Under the pieces are notes generated by a model that made no database searches, was not told where the DNA came from, and saw only the letters and a program-made list of their open reading frames with translations. The translations under genes and the position numbers were made by a program. A DNA stretch of 64,000 nt from Adineta vaga (taxonomy: Eukaryota; Rotifera): the NCBI GenBank assembly GCA_021613535.1, contig CP075493.1:3782001-3846000 (forward strand). The letters are read 5' to 3'. Shown here in pieces: positions 1 through 12,761 of this stretch; within the stretch, counting starts at the first letter, position 1, and each line of letters opens with the position of its first letter.

Positions 1-556
1 TTATGGAGAAGTATGTGATGATTTTCTCTTCCAATTCATTGATTCAATATCGTTATTTCCATTAGATGAATGTCATTTTACCTGAAATAATTCGAATATT
101 TCATTTTTTTCTGCATAAAGTGAAAATTCCGGTGAAATTGTCGATGGACGTGTTGTATTATCCATCGTCTATGTAAAAAGTTATCAATCAATTCATACCA
201 TTTCAAATTATTGCAACTATGGTAACAAAATATCGAAAAAGAAAGAGGAAAAATATTGTTCTTTATATGTATAAAAATTTCGTTGAATTAAAATTCATTT
301 TATTACGAGATAAGAAAAAAAAGAATCATTGTTCTTGTAGATGTCACTGTATCTATATTTTGATAGATGGAATTTTCAATCCATTGTTTCGAAATCGAGA
401 GAAAAGAAGAGAAATGTGATTGACTGACGAGGCAGGTTGGACAAACAAAAAAAAATACGTTCGATTCGGTGTGTGTTTGTCTGTCAGTGTTGTTGTTTTT
501 TTTCTATAGCTTTTCATATCTTAGTTCGTTAGTGTGAACATTGAATTTTTTTGTTT
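1..556. other. 5' flank / untranslated region of the AT-hook gene, no gene seen
   Basis: AT-rich sequence without a supportable coding exon. The only forward open stretch (219-418) is Lys/Arg-rich low complexity, has no family resemblance and is not joined by plausible splice sites to the gene that begins at 557. The segment probably holds promoter and 5' UTR of the downstream gene. Confidence 0.5.
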
Positions 557-2497
557 ATGGATGATTTATCTTTATATCCTCTTTCCAATGGAAATTATTA
601 TTCCACTGATAATGATAGTGAAACATTTGATGACGAAGAAAACGAAATGATTCAGCAGCAGCAGCAGCAACAACAACAACAACAACAACTACCTATTCAA
701 AATGAACGTGGTGGACGTCGAAAAGGTGTTCCACGTCGTTTACAATTATCTCCTGAAGTAATCAAAACATCGACACAACGGCTTCTTCCCGTTGCATTGA
801 CGAAATCTGCTGCTGCTGGTGGTGTTCATCATCATGAACAACCAATTTTAACGTCTGATCAAGAAGATGAGAATGAGATTGAAGATATTTATCAAGCAAA
901 TCTGAATGAACAAAATTATCTTCAATTAGATTTTTCTTCAACACATTTTGTTGATAATAATAATAATCTTGAAGAGAATGAAGATGTCTTGGAAATAGTC
1001 GATGATATTCTAGCTGATATTGTAACAATTATTGTTAAAGATATTAAAGAACAACGTAGAAAAGTAACGATCAAAACAAATGGACATTTTCATCCAAAAA
1101 AACAAAGCAATGAAAATCAAAAAATACCGAATGGAAAACATTATACAAATGGTCATAGGTAAATAATAGACAAGCATCATTCCGGTTTTTTAGAAAAAAA
1201 AAGCTTCTTCTCTCTTGTCTATCTTATGAGGCAATGTATTCAGTTTCAATTGTTTCTGATAAGTAAACATCAAGGTTGCTCAAAGCAAATATGTTTTGAA
1301 TGGCGTCTAATGAAACGTTTCGATTCTATTGATACATTTACGGCCGTTTTTTTTTTGCCAAGTTATTATAAGCAATCAATATACGAATAATTTTTGTTTT
1401 AGTACTCGAACTGAACCATTAACAGCGACAAAATTATCTGATCCTTCGGCATTATTTAATGATTTAACTAAAACAATGCAATTCAATTCTCAACAACAAT
1501 TAGTTAAACATAAATTATCACCATCATCATCATCATTTTCTTCACCACCATCAGTTAAACGACAAAAAACATCAGAATCATCAGTACCATTATCAATGCA
1601 ACAACAACATCAACAACTTTTATGGGAAATGACACAACAATTGATGATGTCATCAGCATCACCTGAGAATGATAGTCTTGGATCACTTAATTCTTCTCTA
1701 CTTAAACAACAATTACTTGGTGTTCCTCAGCTGGATAGCAATCCTAAACGAGCTAATCGTCCATCAAAACCTCAAGCACAATCACCTGGAATGACAACAA
1801 ATACAAGTATGATTCCACCAACATCTCATACTTCAACAAGTCCATTGTCATTTGAACGTGGTAATTTTGCTCCAAGACGACGTGGACGACCACCAAAATA
1901 TGTTACAGATCGAGGATTAGCTGGTCTTTCATCGCTTGATCTCGATCCATCCTCATTAACATCATCATATGATCAACTTTTTGCCGCTATTGAAAATGGC
2001 ATTGCATCAAATAATAGTGGCGCAACAGCAGCAGCATTTCAATCAGCATTAGCATCGATGCTTGGACAACAAACTGGTTTATCCCTACCAACACCTCCTG
2101 TATCAAGAAAGTAAGTCAAATAAAACATCAATCGATTCATACAGAAGATATTTATTTACAATTTCATTGTAGTGGTGCACCAGCATCAATGGCGAAAAGT
2201 TCAGCCGGACAAACTCGCCACAGTTTACCAGCATCGTCAATGAATACTGCATCGAAATTATCTCAAGAAATTGGTATGAGTGGACTTGATATACCATTGA
2301 TGGCAACGAAAAAGCGTGGTCCTGGTCGACCACCTAAAAGTCAAATGTTATTTGATCCACATCAAATTTTACAAACAACACAACGTTTAAATTCACCAAC
2401 AAATAATAATTTTCCACCAACAATGGTACCGTCATCACCGAATTCTTTTAATTTAAATGCTGCCTTCATGGAAATGTTACAGCAACAACAACAATAA
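557..2497 (+). CDS. AT-hook DNA-binding protein (unassigned family), 3 exons
   Basis: Three exons (557-1158, 1403-2110, 2173-2497) join in frame with GT-AG introns of 244 and 62 bp and give 544 residues. The ATG at 557 is the first in frame. Two AT-hook cores are visible: RRRGRPPKY near residues 359-367 and KRGPGRPPK near 483-491. AT-hooks bind the minor groove of AT-rich DNA, so a nuclear chromatin or transcription role is likely. The rest is low complexity: a poly-Gln run near residues 33-44, a Glu/Asp-rich exon 1, and Ser/Pro/Gln-rich exons 2 and 3 ending in QQQQQ. A basic patch (VKRQKT) early in exon 2 could be a nuclear localisation signal. I see no bromodomain, homeodomain, ARID or zinc finger, so I do not assign a family. 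Exon 3 ends 8 bp before an AATAAA (2505-2510). Confidence 0.75.
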
Positions 2498-2934
2498 ATA
2501 ACCAAATAAAACGGTGTATACGCATGTTCTTCGAAACAAACTTCCGTCTTCAGATATGACTTTACTTTCCAGATCGTAATATGTAAAAATAATCTTTCGT
2601 TTTTCTTTTCTTTCTTCGTTTCTGTGCTATTATTATCTGATTGAAACTAGTCTTGACATTGCATTATGTCTGATGTTTTCTTTTTTCTTCTTCTTTCTTC
2701 AATGGTCGCTAGTATGAATGATTCAAAAAAGTTGAAAACAGCGCTGTCCTTACTATCTCTATCGATAGTACTAAGTACTTGTAATGCTTATGTAAATAAT
2801 AAAAACTATATATTCTTTTTTTCTCTTCTACTTTAACAAAAAGAAAGTTTTACTCAATATAAATCTGTCATTCTTTCTCTCTCTCTCTTTCTCTCTCACT
2901 ACATATACATATATATGTATATATTCATAGATCT
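2498..2934. other. Intergenic: 3' UTR and pyrimidine-rich tract before TRMT44-like gene
   Basis: Holds the AATAAA at 2505-2510 for the AT-hook gene and a long CT-rich tract (about 2870-2900) followed by an AT repeat and an AG at 2929-2930, four bases before the next start codon. That layout is what a 5' UTR splice acceptor or trans-splice acceptor looks like. Confidence 0.5.
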
Positions 2935-4597
2935 ATGCAATTTGATATATCAAATATCAATGTTGATAAAGAACATTTCTTATCAGCTCTAGAAATTTAT
3001 TTATATAAACCACATGTAATAAATAAACGTGTAACAACTGTTCGTTTTGCTTTGGCATTGACTCGTCAAGATCGAATCTATTCAACAGGACGAAATATTG
3101 TGAATAAAAGAACATTAGTCTCTAAAAATCCAAGAATTTATCATGATCAAGATGAATATATTCTATCTGATGATATTTCATTTGAATTTCGTCCTATACC
3201 ATCAAATTGTTCAGAGACAAAATCATGCTGTGTGGAAATTCCAGTTTATCGATTTGAATTATTAACAAATGAAAATCTTATTCGATTAAAAGTTGATGGC
3301 GAACAATCAACGAAGGAGATTTCATGGTTAAGCGATATTTTATTATCAAAAATTGTTAGATGGTGTCAAAATGATATTGAAAATAGTACAGAAAATACAA
3401 CATTGAAATTAATCTCTATTGAAGAATATCAACGTGAATATGAACGATTAAAAGTCAAATATGGAAAATATCTAACAGAAAATTGGTGCGAAAATACTGA
3501 TCCTCAAAAACATGTTTTCGAAGATTTAGGTATTGCAAGTTATCTATTAACTTATTGTCGTCAATATGCTTCTTTATTTGATAAACCAATTAAATTCCTT
3601 GATCTCGGTTGTGGTAATGGACTACTGACTTTTCTTCTCTCATCGGAAGGTTATCCAGCACTTGGTATTGATATGCGTTCTCGACGTTCGTGGTCTTTAT
3701 TTGGTTCTTCACTTTATTTACAATCACTCATTGATCCAAAATCTTTTAGTTTACATGAATTTATTATTTCAAATCAATATACTCTTCTAATTGGAAATCA
3801 TTCGGATGAATTAACTCCATGGCTACCGGTCTTAGCTCGACAATGCTTTTGTAACGTATTTCTATTACCGTGTTGCTTTTTTGATTTCAGTGGAAAAAAA
3901 TTTATGACAAATAATCATGATCAATCCACTCAATATGAACAATATTTATCTTATGTAGGAGAAATAGCTAATGTTCTTGATTTTGATATAAAAAAGGACA
4001 AATTACGTATTCCATCAACAAAAAATATTTGTTTCATGTTACATGACAAGAATGGAGAAAGGTTAATTTCATGTATTTGACTAGTTTTTATATTTCTTTT
4101 CTTTGTATTTCAGATCATCCGAAACGATTCGAAGATGTTTACTTGATCATTTTAATATTGATATTAATCTTGAGCATGCTCAACCACAACTTTCTAATCA
4201 TCCATCAACATTGGTGAAATCGAAACCTGATTTCTATTCAACGAAATTTTCTATCGCTCAAATTCTTTTTCAACATCTTATTAAACATGATGATTCATTG
4301 ACTTTATCATCTGCTTATGATCTTCTACCGAATGAAATTCGTGAAGAACTCAAATCAGAAAATGGAGGTCTTAAATCAATTATTCTCTCCTATCGGCATG
4401 CATTGTATTTCAATCCACAAACAAAGTTAATCATTTTATCGAATCCACAATCAAATTCAATAACAGCAAAACAAAAACCATCATCAAAGATTACCTTTCG
4501 AACCAAACCTTGTTTTTTCTATATGTTTCATCCAGATAGATGTCCGTTAACGGATGAACAATGTGCCTTTTCTCATAAACATCATTCTAATGAATGA
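2935..4597 (+). CDS. TRMT44: tRNA (uracil-2'-O-)-methyltransferase, TRMT44/METTL19 family
   Basis: Two exons (2935-4061, 4114-4597) with a 52 bp GT-AG intron give 536 residues. The SAM-binding motif I is FLDLGCGNGLL near residues 221-231, followed by GIDMRSRRSW, typical of the TRMT44 (yeast Trm44) family, which 2'-O-methylates U44 of tRNA-Ser in the cytoplasm. The IPSTKN segment at the end of exon 1 also fits the family. The C-terminus holds one CCCH-type zinc finger (C-x9-C-x6-C-x3-H in KPCFFYMFHPDRCPLTDEQC...H), as in animal TRMT44. The protein is shorter than the human one (about 757 residues), mostly at the N-terminus, so an upstream exon cannot be excluded. An acceptor-like AG lies at 2929-2930. 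A poly(A) signal AATAAA is at 4631-4636. Confidence 0.85.
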
Positions 4598-4924
4598 TCA
4601 ATAGATACTTTCTTTATACGAGAATTGAGCAATAAAACTTTGCTCAATCAAATAGACATAAGTTGAAGTAGAGTTTGAATTCATTCACTTGTACCAGAGA
4701 CACCTAGTATCATTTTGAAATGTCATCAGATTAAAAGTGAATATTTGAATCAATATTCGACCTATGCTTTATTCTGTCAGACAATTCGAAATAAAACATT
4801 CTTTTCCACTGTATTAACGCTGCAATATAAAGAATAGGTATAAGAAAGATAATGAATATGTATTTCAAGCTGAATCACGATAGTGATAGAAAATTTCATG
4901 ACTATAATCATTCGTTTTTCGTTC
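4598..4924. other. Intergenic between convergent genes; poly(A) signal
   Basis: Short region between the 3' ends of the TRMT44-like gene (+) and the GT92-like gene (-). AATAAA at 4631-4636 lies 34 bp past the forward stop. No further coding potential is seen. Confidence 0.5.
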
Positions 4925-6609
4925 TTACAAAAGTCTTTTTGAATAAATCACTGATGGATCATATACAGTTTTGAAGTAATTATTTAATTTGATCAAATCC
5001 GTTTTGTAATCGATTTTATTCCATTTCTGCCCGGCAATCAAGGAATTCTCACGAGTACGCATGGAATAATGATTGAGACGAGCATGAAGCATATCAATAC
5101 GAACCATTTTTCCATTACTCCTATTATTTGTATCATGATAATGTGTACAAAGTTTTTCGATTGCACCAACCTTAATCATTTCCTAAAAGAATCGATTTAT
5201 AGTAAAGATTCATTCAAACAATTCTCTTAGAGACTTTTTTTCAACAGAATAATTGAGATAGCTACATATGTAATTCAATTCGTAAGAAAACTACACCATC
5301 ATTACCTATCAGGTATGTAAGATTAAGTTCGTATAAAATCATTTAAAAGTATCAAAAATTCTCGGATAAATCGTCTTCAATGAAAAACTGATCACATAAA
5401 CCACTTTGCTCAGAAGTGTGAAGTTTTCTCAACTTATTTTTCGTTATATTCGTTTTTAATTTTTTCTGATTTTGAAAAATTATTATTTGTGTTTTACAAA
5501 TATAAACACTTATGAAATGTTTATCTCTGTTTCTCCACCTGTGTATCAAGCTAATCTTGTTGCAACTAAATAATTATTCAACAAACTGTCCAATCATCCT
5601 ATATTGGTAAAACGATCACGACATATTCAATAATCGACTTGTTCGTACTGAAATATGAGTATTTCTTTTTAATCTTAATAAGAAAGAACGTCAACTAAGA
5701 CATATCTCAAAACTTCAAACGACTATGAATTTCTACAACAATTTAGAGAACTATTTCAAAAACTTGCCTTTCCACTTGTTGTCTCACAAGCGTCATTACA
5801 TTCGAATAAATCCTTAAACTTCGGATGCATATATTCACCCAAATCTTCATTTGGTCGACGATACACATTTGTTTTTAATAGAGATTTATTCTCCATTTCT
5901 TTGTCTGTTTCATAAATGTAGCCGTATCGCAAGTCTGTGAAATGAAATCGATCATATTCATCATACAGTCGTGATACAGCATCTGATCGTTCCACATTGA
6001 GAAATTCATCAATATCCTGCATAAGAGAATAAACATTATTGTGTGTTAAAAATAAAATAAGATTTCTAGAATGGCTTTTCATATTGTATTTTACTCCAAT
6101 GTTTTATCGAAAGAAGGTTTCTATATCATTCAGAAGAACTTCAAATTCGTTTTATTTACCTGAGTCATAAGCAAATCTTCTGGTTTCATTGGTGGATCTT
6201 TGAAACATTGAAGACAATAACGCCACTCTTGATCACGTTCTGCTTTAGTGATTGTAGCTATACGATATTGTTTAACAATCGCTTCATCTAGTGGTTCCTC
6301 GGCACTTATCATACAAACATTACGGAAACCTAATCGATAGATTTGATGTTCAATCCATTCTACTATGTGTTCATTTGATTCATTCCATACTTGTGTACAA
6401 ACATAATAATCAAAATGAGTTTTATTTGAAGAATTTGCGTCACTGTCATTCATGTTGATGGCCCATTTGGAAAATAATTTTGCTTCATTTTGAATTTGAA
6501 TCAAACTTATTATCAAGATACTAACGATAACTACCTTAAGAAAGACACGAATATAACATTTTCCAAATATTTTTATTTTCAACATCATACTACAAGAGAA
6601 AAAATACAT
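4925..6609 (-). CDS. GT92/DUF23-type glycosyltransferase, type II membrane protein
   Basis: Three exons on the minus strand (6609-6160, 6016-5768, 5182-4925) join in phase 0 and give 318 residues. The N-terminus has a short basic cytoplasmic part and one hydrophobic helix (VFLKVVIVSILIISLI), as in Golgi type II glycosyltransferases. The catalytic domain starts at YYVCTQVWNESNEHIVEWIE, has a DxD-type motif in QDIDEFLN (first codons of exon 2) and ends with VGAIEKLCTHYH and RLNHYSMRTRE, all characteristic of the GT92 (former DUF23) family, which transfers galactose to glycans in nematodes. The acceptor sugar is unknown here. The second intron begins GC rather than GT (AAG/GCAAGT), a known minor splice class, and is long (585 bp). 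An acceptor-like AG sits at 6591-6590, directly before Met8 (6588), so translation may start there. Confidence 0.75.
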
Positions 6610-8508
6610 ATGATTTTATATTTTATCCTTCCTATCTTATTATTACTTCAACAAGTAATAAAAAAAGTTTAGAAGAATTCTATTATATTCGTAGGTCCAC
6701 GAAAAAAAAATTTATCCTGTTTTACTTTTATATAGAAAAGTTTTGCTTTTCTGTATGTAAATCTTCGCTGTTGTATCAATAAGAGTGAGGATGTGGGTGA
6801 GGGTAGATGATAAATGGCTAAAAGCACTAAAGGGAGAAATGAGTCTAAAGGGAGTGTTATGCTGAAAAGAAAAGTAAAACAGGATAAATTAAATTTTTCA
6901 CGAACCTCTCCGTTCTGTTGGAAAAGATTCCGACGAATTATTCGATTCATATATTTCTCTCAAGAAAATGTGAAAAATAGACTGATACGTGGAATCCTAC
7001 ACTTATAACAAACATAAACCAAAAAACAAAAGAAAAGTGTGTTACAAGATTAGATAACCAAAGAAAAAATTGGCCTGACTAAACGAAATAGAATGTAACG
7101 AAATTAGATTCAATATGATTCGTGACGGCACGTTGATATTTTCGTAAGATTCTCTGACATAGACTCACCCTAACAATAACAAGTTAAAAAAAACCAGATA
7201 TATCATCTCATCAGATATGCTTTTATTCGAATAACTTAGATTTAGAGAAACTTGCATACAATCGCAATCGTTTTCAACTGTGGTAATGACCTCAAAAATA
7301 GGAATCACATGAAGACTACAAGTGCACAAATTAAACTTGTACTTGTCTGTACACCTATAATGAGAGAAGCTACTGTGTTAAAGACATGATCATTCTTTAA
7401 CAACTTCATGTGAGACTTGCAAATCGTATCGTTCACATCCTCATCAGATGACAGAATCAACTCAACGATACCAAATGAGTTTTTATAGAGTTTGAGAAAA
7501 TTAGTTTCTTTTCTTTGTGTTTACCGCAGACAAATTCTTTTGTATTCGAACGAAAAAAAGTGAATGAGAGTTAACGAAACGTTTTATAGATTTTTCTGCA
7601 TAGCCCATACATAGCATTCCAACATTAGTACTAAATAACATAAAAAAACAGGATATGAAAAGTATTCTTTACCATTTGTATTTTTCTCTCTAAATCGATT
7701 GAAGACCGACTGGTGATAGAACAGTTGAAAGATATTCCTAAAATTCTTTTTCTAGTGCAGCTCTCTTCCAGACTATGAAATATCAATGATATTGCTTGAA
7801 GTTCATTCTAAGTGAAATTTTTCGATATTCTTAAAATATATAGATTTACATCTATGACACAAATGAAACGTTGTCTTGTGAGAAGTTTTCTATTTGATTG
7901 TCGAAGTGTTGTAGATAGAAAATGAGGACAATGATTATATAAAAGTTAATGTCATTTCATCAAATGTGAATTAAAATACTAGGGATACTACAAAATGATA
8001 CTAACAGAAAAAATTCCAAGAAGAAAATATCTTCAGCTATCATGGATCTTTGAACTATTCTATTTCATGCAGAGAAAAAATACTGTTTAATATTCATATT
8101 CTTCAAATTTTTATAAGGATCGCTCTACTGCTTATAGACAGCGATAATTTTCAAGCGATTTGATTCATTATTCTTTTTTTTATGGTCATGTATCCAATTT
8201 CAATTATCAAAAATAATTTTTTAGGACAAAATCTTGTTTTTTTCAATGTATTTCATTGGAATGGACAATGTACTTTTACTTCATACTAAAATTTCGAAAG
8301 ATCAGTGTAAGCCTTGAAAGAGTCATAAACATCAGTCAGATGAATAATCAATAAATGCTTTCCACCTACGAGAGAGGTGAGCAAGAAAATTGTCTTAGTC
8401 ATATATTTGCTTTCTTCTTCTGTCATACATATATAAATGTACGACAGAGGAGAATAAAATAAAACGACAATCAACAATTTGTTGGAGATTTTGTTTGAAA
8501 CATAGACG
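6610..8508. other. Intergenic, about 1.9 kb, no gene seen
   Basis: AT-rich sequence with frequent stops in all frames. The only structure I see is the inverted repeat at 6709-6890. Short open stretches (for example 8286-8477 minus) have no recognisable protein character. Confidence 0.5.
6694..6910. repeat. Imperfect inverted repeat, perfect 20-nt core arms
   Basis: The 20 bases at 6709-6728 (aatttatcctgttttacttt) recur exactly as reverse complement at 6871-6890. Similarity extends outwards imperfectly: ggtccacgaaaa on the left against ttttcacgaacct on the right. The loop is about 140 bp and includes a small dyad near 6734-6752. It could be a decayed MITE or a hairpin-forming relic. Confidence 0.6.
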
Positions 8509-10254
8509 ATGAGTACAAGTAACCTGAATGGAGATAAACGAATAGTCTCATTTTTTATATGGGTATGTCAAATTTACATGTTTTGTATTTTTAATTTCTA
8601 TTTTAATTTCATTTTAAATGATAACTAGGATCCTGAGTTAGAACGTAAAATTGATTGTGAAGTTAAAATGATTGATGGTATTAGTAAATTACTTAATGTA
8701 GCTACGACTGTTGAACAAACAATTGAATGTAATAAAGCATTAGTACTATCTCAACAAAGAATGTTAGCTTTTATGAATGAAATAAAACGAAAACAACAGA
8801 ATTTACTTCAACCTGATGATAACAAGTATACAATTGTATTTCATTGAAGTTCTTGTTTTACTAGTTATTTTTCTTTTATTAAGTCTTGAACCAACAAAAG
8901 CAACTGTTATTTTATCAGATATCCGTTTACCATTGAAATGGTCTAATATGAAAAAAATGAAATCCGGTTCGTGATAAAACTTTTTCTTTCGGAATATTTC
9001 TTTTGATTTAATATTTCATTGAATAGGACAAAAGAAATTTGCCGTATTTTGCCTCGCACGTATTGGTTGTGAAATAATTGATACTCAAATGAAATTTATT
9101 GATAAACAATCAACTGAAGTTTTATTTACAGATCAATTGATATTGTAAATTTTCATTCATTTTATAATTGTATTTCATTCTAGAAATGATTTTTTGTTGT
9201 TCTAGTGAAAATGTACAACATAACTTTCAATTACAACTGGAAATCTATGCATTGAACAAAAGTTTAGCTGTATCAACAGCTGCAAAAGATTTTGCTGATC
9301 GTTATAGTTATTTTTCTACGCATGGATCACCACGATTTCGACGAAAACTTCCTGAAAATAAAGCAACTCAACAACAAAAAGTATCTGATCAACGACAATC
9401 GAAGTTTGTTCTCATTGCTCATGCAAATTACACAAAAGAAAATGTTCATAAAATGCCTAAAGTTCGTTCATTAATCATCGATCAATTACAAGAAAATCCG
9501 TTAATGCAATTACCAATCGAAAATTCGTTTACTTCACGTTTTGCTATTCAACCATTATGTTACACACGATCAGCAACATTTGCTGGTATTATCGAAAATA
9601 ATCATACTTCCTATTCTTGTATATTAACTGGAGGATTTTTAAACGGTGAAGAAATTAGACGAAATGATAATGTCGAATCGAAAATCTTCTCAATACCAAT
9701 TACACCGGTAAGACAAAGGAATATATATATATATACATTAGAAATTACTATTTAAGATCATTTTAGGATACTTTAATTCTATCACGAAATGATCATTTGT
9801 CATTTTCGATTTATAATCGAGGTTTTAATCAAGAAGATTTTTTTGTTCAAGATCTCTTTACACTTAATATGTGGATTCAAGCATTACAACAGCATATTGT
9901 TGATATTCGTATGAAAGAACTTTCTTTTCTTTCAACTATTATGATTTCAATTTCATATTTAGGTGCTTGGGAAATGACTATGGAACATTTACCATCTATG
10001 CGACGATATTCTTATCAACCATTAATAACATTAGCTAATTCGACTCCGTTAATAAAGAAATCAATATTGAAAAGAAAAGCTCGATCATTGGGTATGATTA
10101 TTATAAACAAAATAATAAATCTGTATTATTATTTATTTTATAGATAATCTTTGTCAAACGGGTATTTCTTCTCAACCAATTACAACGAATAAATTCATTT
10201 CATCAAAACATATTACTTATACTAACGACCACTATAGCAGTAACGATGACGACA

Positions 10255-10286
<32 letters not shown>

Positions 10287-10316
10287 AATGCATCAGTATT
10301 ACATACAAAATTGTAA
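8509..10316 (+). CDS. Rhotekin-like Rho-GTPase effector (HR1 + anillin-like + PH)
   Basis: Seven exons (8509-8562, 8629-8825, 8884-8966, 9027-9144, 9206-9707, 9767-10091, 10144-10316), all introns GT-AG and 52-66 bp, give 483 residues. Residues about 19-85 (DPELERKIDCEVKMIDGISK... QQRMLAFMNEIKRK) match the HR1/REM-1 Rho-binding region of rhotekins. Then KATVILSDIRLPLKW and KKFAVFCLARIGCEIIDTQM resemble the anillin/rhotekin homology region. A PH domain follows (about 268-375: SATFAGIIE... DFFVQDLFTLNMWIQALQQHI) with its conserved C-terminal Trp. The C-terminus is a poly-Asp tract encoded by a GAT run. Rhotekins bind active Rho and septins at the cortex. The second of two AGs before exon 5 (9204-9205) must be used; the first leads to a stop. 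Poly(A) signal at 10381-10386. Confidence 0.82.
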
Positions 10317-10574
10317 TCGTTTTTTTCTCCTGTGATATTATTTTCATATATTGTTCATAATTCTTCTTTCTTCACATGCTAATAAAGAACTACAAACTTT
10401 TCTATATTCATTCGATCATCATTACAATATATCAAAGTCTTATTATTTTTTTTTCACTATATTCATATACATTTTGTTCATGAAAGAAAATACAGAAAAA
10501 AAAATTATTTTAGTTGTAGTTCATCTACTGAAAGACTAATTAATTGAAATGTGATGATAAAAATTTCTTTAATA

Positions 10575-12761
10575 TCAGTCATTTTCATCTAATGCTGGTT
10601 GAATAAGATCATTCAATGCTTGTTCGTATTTGATTAATTGTATAGTTGGACCTTTACTATATTTATGCATTAAATCTCGATGTATCATTTCTTGTTGATC
10701 AGTCGATGATAAAGCACGTAAACATTGTGCAGCTACTTTTGTTACACCATACGCAATTTCTGCTGGATCATAACCAGTTGATCGAGCTAAACGACGAGGC
10801 CATGTTCTAAAAATAGAACGAAAATTAAAGATATTCAATTGAAAAAATTCAATGATTCAATTTTACACTTCATAATGTTTTAAATGTCGTACGAGTGCAT
10901 ATGAACAGGCAGCTATATAGGAAGATTTATGTGCAATAAATGTATGAGGATCAATCAATAAAAGTTGTAAAATAAAAAATAAAAGACGAAGATCATCATG
11001 AGATTTATCCATTGGTGATATTTCACAATAACGATAAACAAAATCTAATACAGTTAAACCAATATCAAATGATAATGATTGTAGAACAATTATTTCTAAT
11101 GATTTTATATCCCGTGCTTCTAATGGTTCACGATTAGCAATAAGTGAACTAATACTTGGCCACTAGGAGAAAAGAAAGGTTTCATTTTTTTCTTCTTCTG
11201 TTATTTCTTGATTGAAACTTACTTCGACTTCTTCGAATTTGCCTGCAATCAATAAACAAGTAAGCAGTAAATGAGGATTTCCATTTGTATAAGATTCTCG
11301 TGGTATTTGACCAGTTAAAATAGCACGATCAAATAAATTTACAGTAAGAAAAAGTGTATTAAGAACAAGTCTTGAACGAAGATGAAGACGTATTAATTCT
11401 GAGATTTGTCCACAACGTTGAGGGCCATATAAATAATCGAGTAATATTTGAAAACGACGTTGATAAAGTACTTGACCCGTTTTTGTTGATTCTATAGATG
11501 AAGAAGAATAGAAAAGAATGTTTTTCTTTTCTTCTTTGAATATATATTTTCTCATTTTACTTTTTTTTTGTTTGATTATAGGTAAAACAGGCATTAGACT
11601 TTGTTCAAGTTCAAGTAGATAAGGTATTAATTCAGTTGGTCGTGTATTATTTCCATCATAAAGATTTTCCTCAGGTAATAATTGTCCTTGATTACATTGA
11701 TCCATTGTTGCTGGTTTAATACGTGTCCGATTTACTAATTGTTCATAATCAATGTCAGCATCATCTGGACGTTCAGGTGTTGTATAATAAAAAAGACTTT
11801 CTTTTTTAATCGAAGAAAAAGCTGCTGGCTGAGATGTATCATCATCATCAACAGGTGTTACTCGAACGAAAAATTGTGCACCATTATCAGTTGAATATTG
11901 ACTATTATTTAAACGTTTCGAACGAAGACGTCGACAAGATTGATTCTCTCCATGTTCACTAGCAATTCAAAGACAGTATTTTAAAAGTTTCTTTCATTTT
12001 CTCTTACCTGGTTGAAGTATCTTCAGTATGATCAACAAATGGTTGGATTTTAACATGTGGTTTAATTTTTACTTGCTGATTTATAATGAGTGACATTTGA
12101 CGTGTAACCATTCTAGTTTTCGTTTGTTTTATAACTGGTGTTACTTCGACATCTGATTCAGATTCGTTAGATTCTTCTTCATTGCTTTCATCATCATCAT
12201 CGTCATCGTTTTCTAATTCTAAATATTTCATAGAAATGAATACGTTTTTTTTAATCATAATATACCATTCTAATAATCTTTAAGTAGTCAGAATGATAGA
12301 ACCTGATATAGTCACGAGATTTAATTTACTGCTATCAATTAACATAGGCATTAATTAAAGTGTCTACAATCAATTTGAATCTTAATTATTTCGAAAAATT
12401 TCCTTGAAAACACAACCTACCTTCTTCACTACTTTGATAACTTTTTTTCTTGGCAGCTGCAATGGATCGAGTTTGAATGCCACACTACTACTACGATCAT
12501 CATCGTCATCATCGGCTGATTCTGAACATGATAGTATATATGGAAAATATGACAAATGAATAATTTTCAATACATACCATCTGAAGTTAAAAGTGGTGAA
12601 CGATTTTCAGTATCACTCTCATTTTCTTCTTGATCTGATAGAGGCCGATTCGAAGTTTTTCGTTGTCGTTTACGTGATGGTTGATCTGTTGCAGAATTTG
12701 AACCAGTTGAAATCGGACTTGCATTGTACACTGATAGTGGTCGTCGCCGTAATTTCATCAT
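10575..12761 (-). CDS. Divergent A/B-type cyclin with acidic N-terminus
   Basis: Seven minus-strand exons (12761-12578, 12521-12417, 12218-12008, 11958-11561, 11491-11223, 11162-10867, 10806-10575) give about 564 residues. The cyclin N fold is visible in the residues RRFQILLDYLYGPQR through HLRSRLVLNTLFLTVNLFDR and LLTCLLIAGKFEEVE. The C fold follows (LEARDIKSLEIIVLQSLSFD, LRLLFFILQLLLIDP, SYIAACSYALVRH, WPRRLARSTGY). The usual MRAIL cyclin-box start is replaced. The N-terminal 210 residues are acidic (DDDDDD, EEESNESES) with basic NLS-like patches and an RxxL (RRPL) that could be a destruction box. The end of exon 2 is uncertain: phase requires a weak GTTGTG donor at 12416 instead of the GTAGGT four bases earlier. 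The 69 bp intron at 11560-11492 has a length divisible by 3 and no stop, so it may be retained. Cyclins activate CDKs; the subtype is unclear. Confidence 0.72.

Noticed and set aside
219-419. 66-codon Lys/Arg-rich frame at the window start
   Set aside because: Low-complexity AT-rich sequence without family similarity or splice partners.
5352-5549. Open stretch inside the GT92 intron
   Set aside because: Composition is that of AT-rich non-coding DNA, and exons on both sides already join in phase 0 with continuous family sequence.
9184-9205. First AG (9182-9183) as acceptor for rhotekin exon 5
   Set aside because: Its use leads to an in-frame TAG within seven codons; the second AG at 9204-9205 preserves the frame and conserved sequence.
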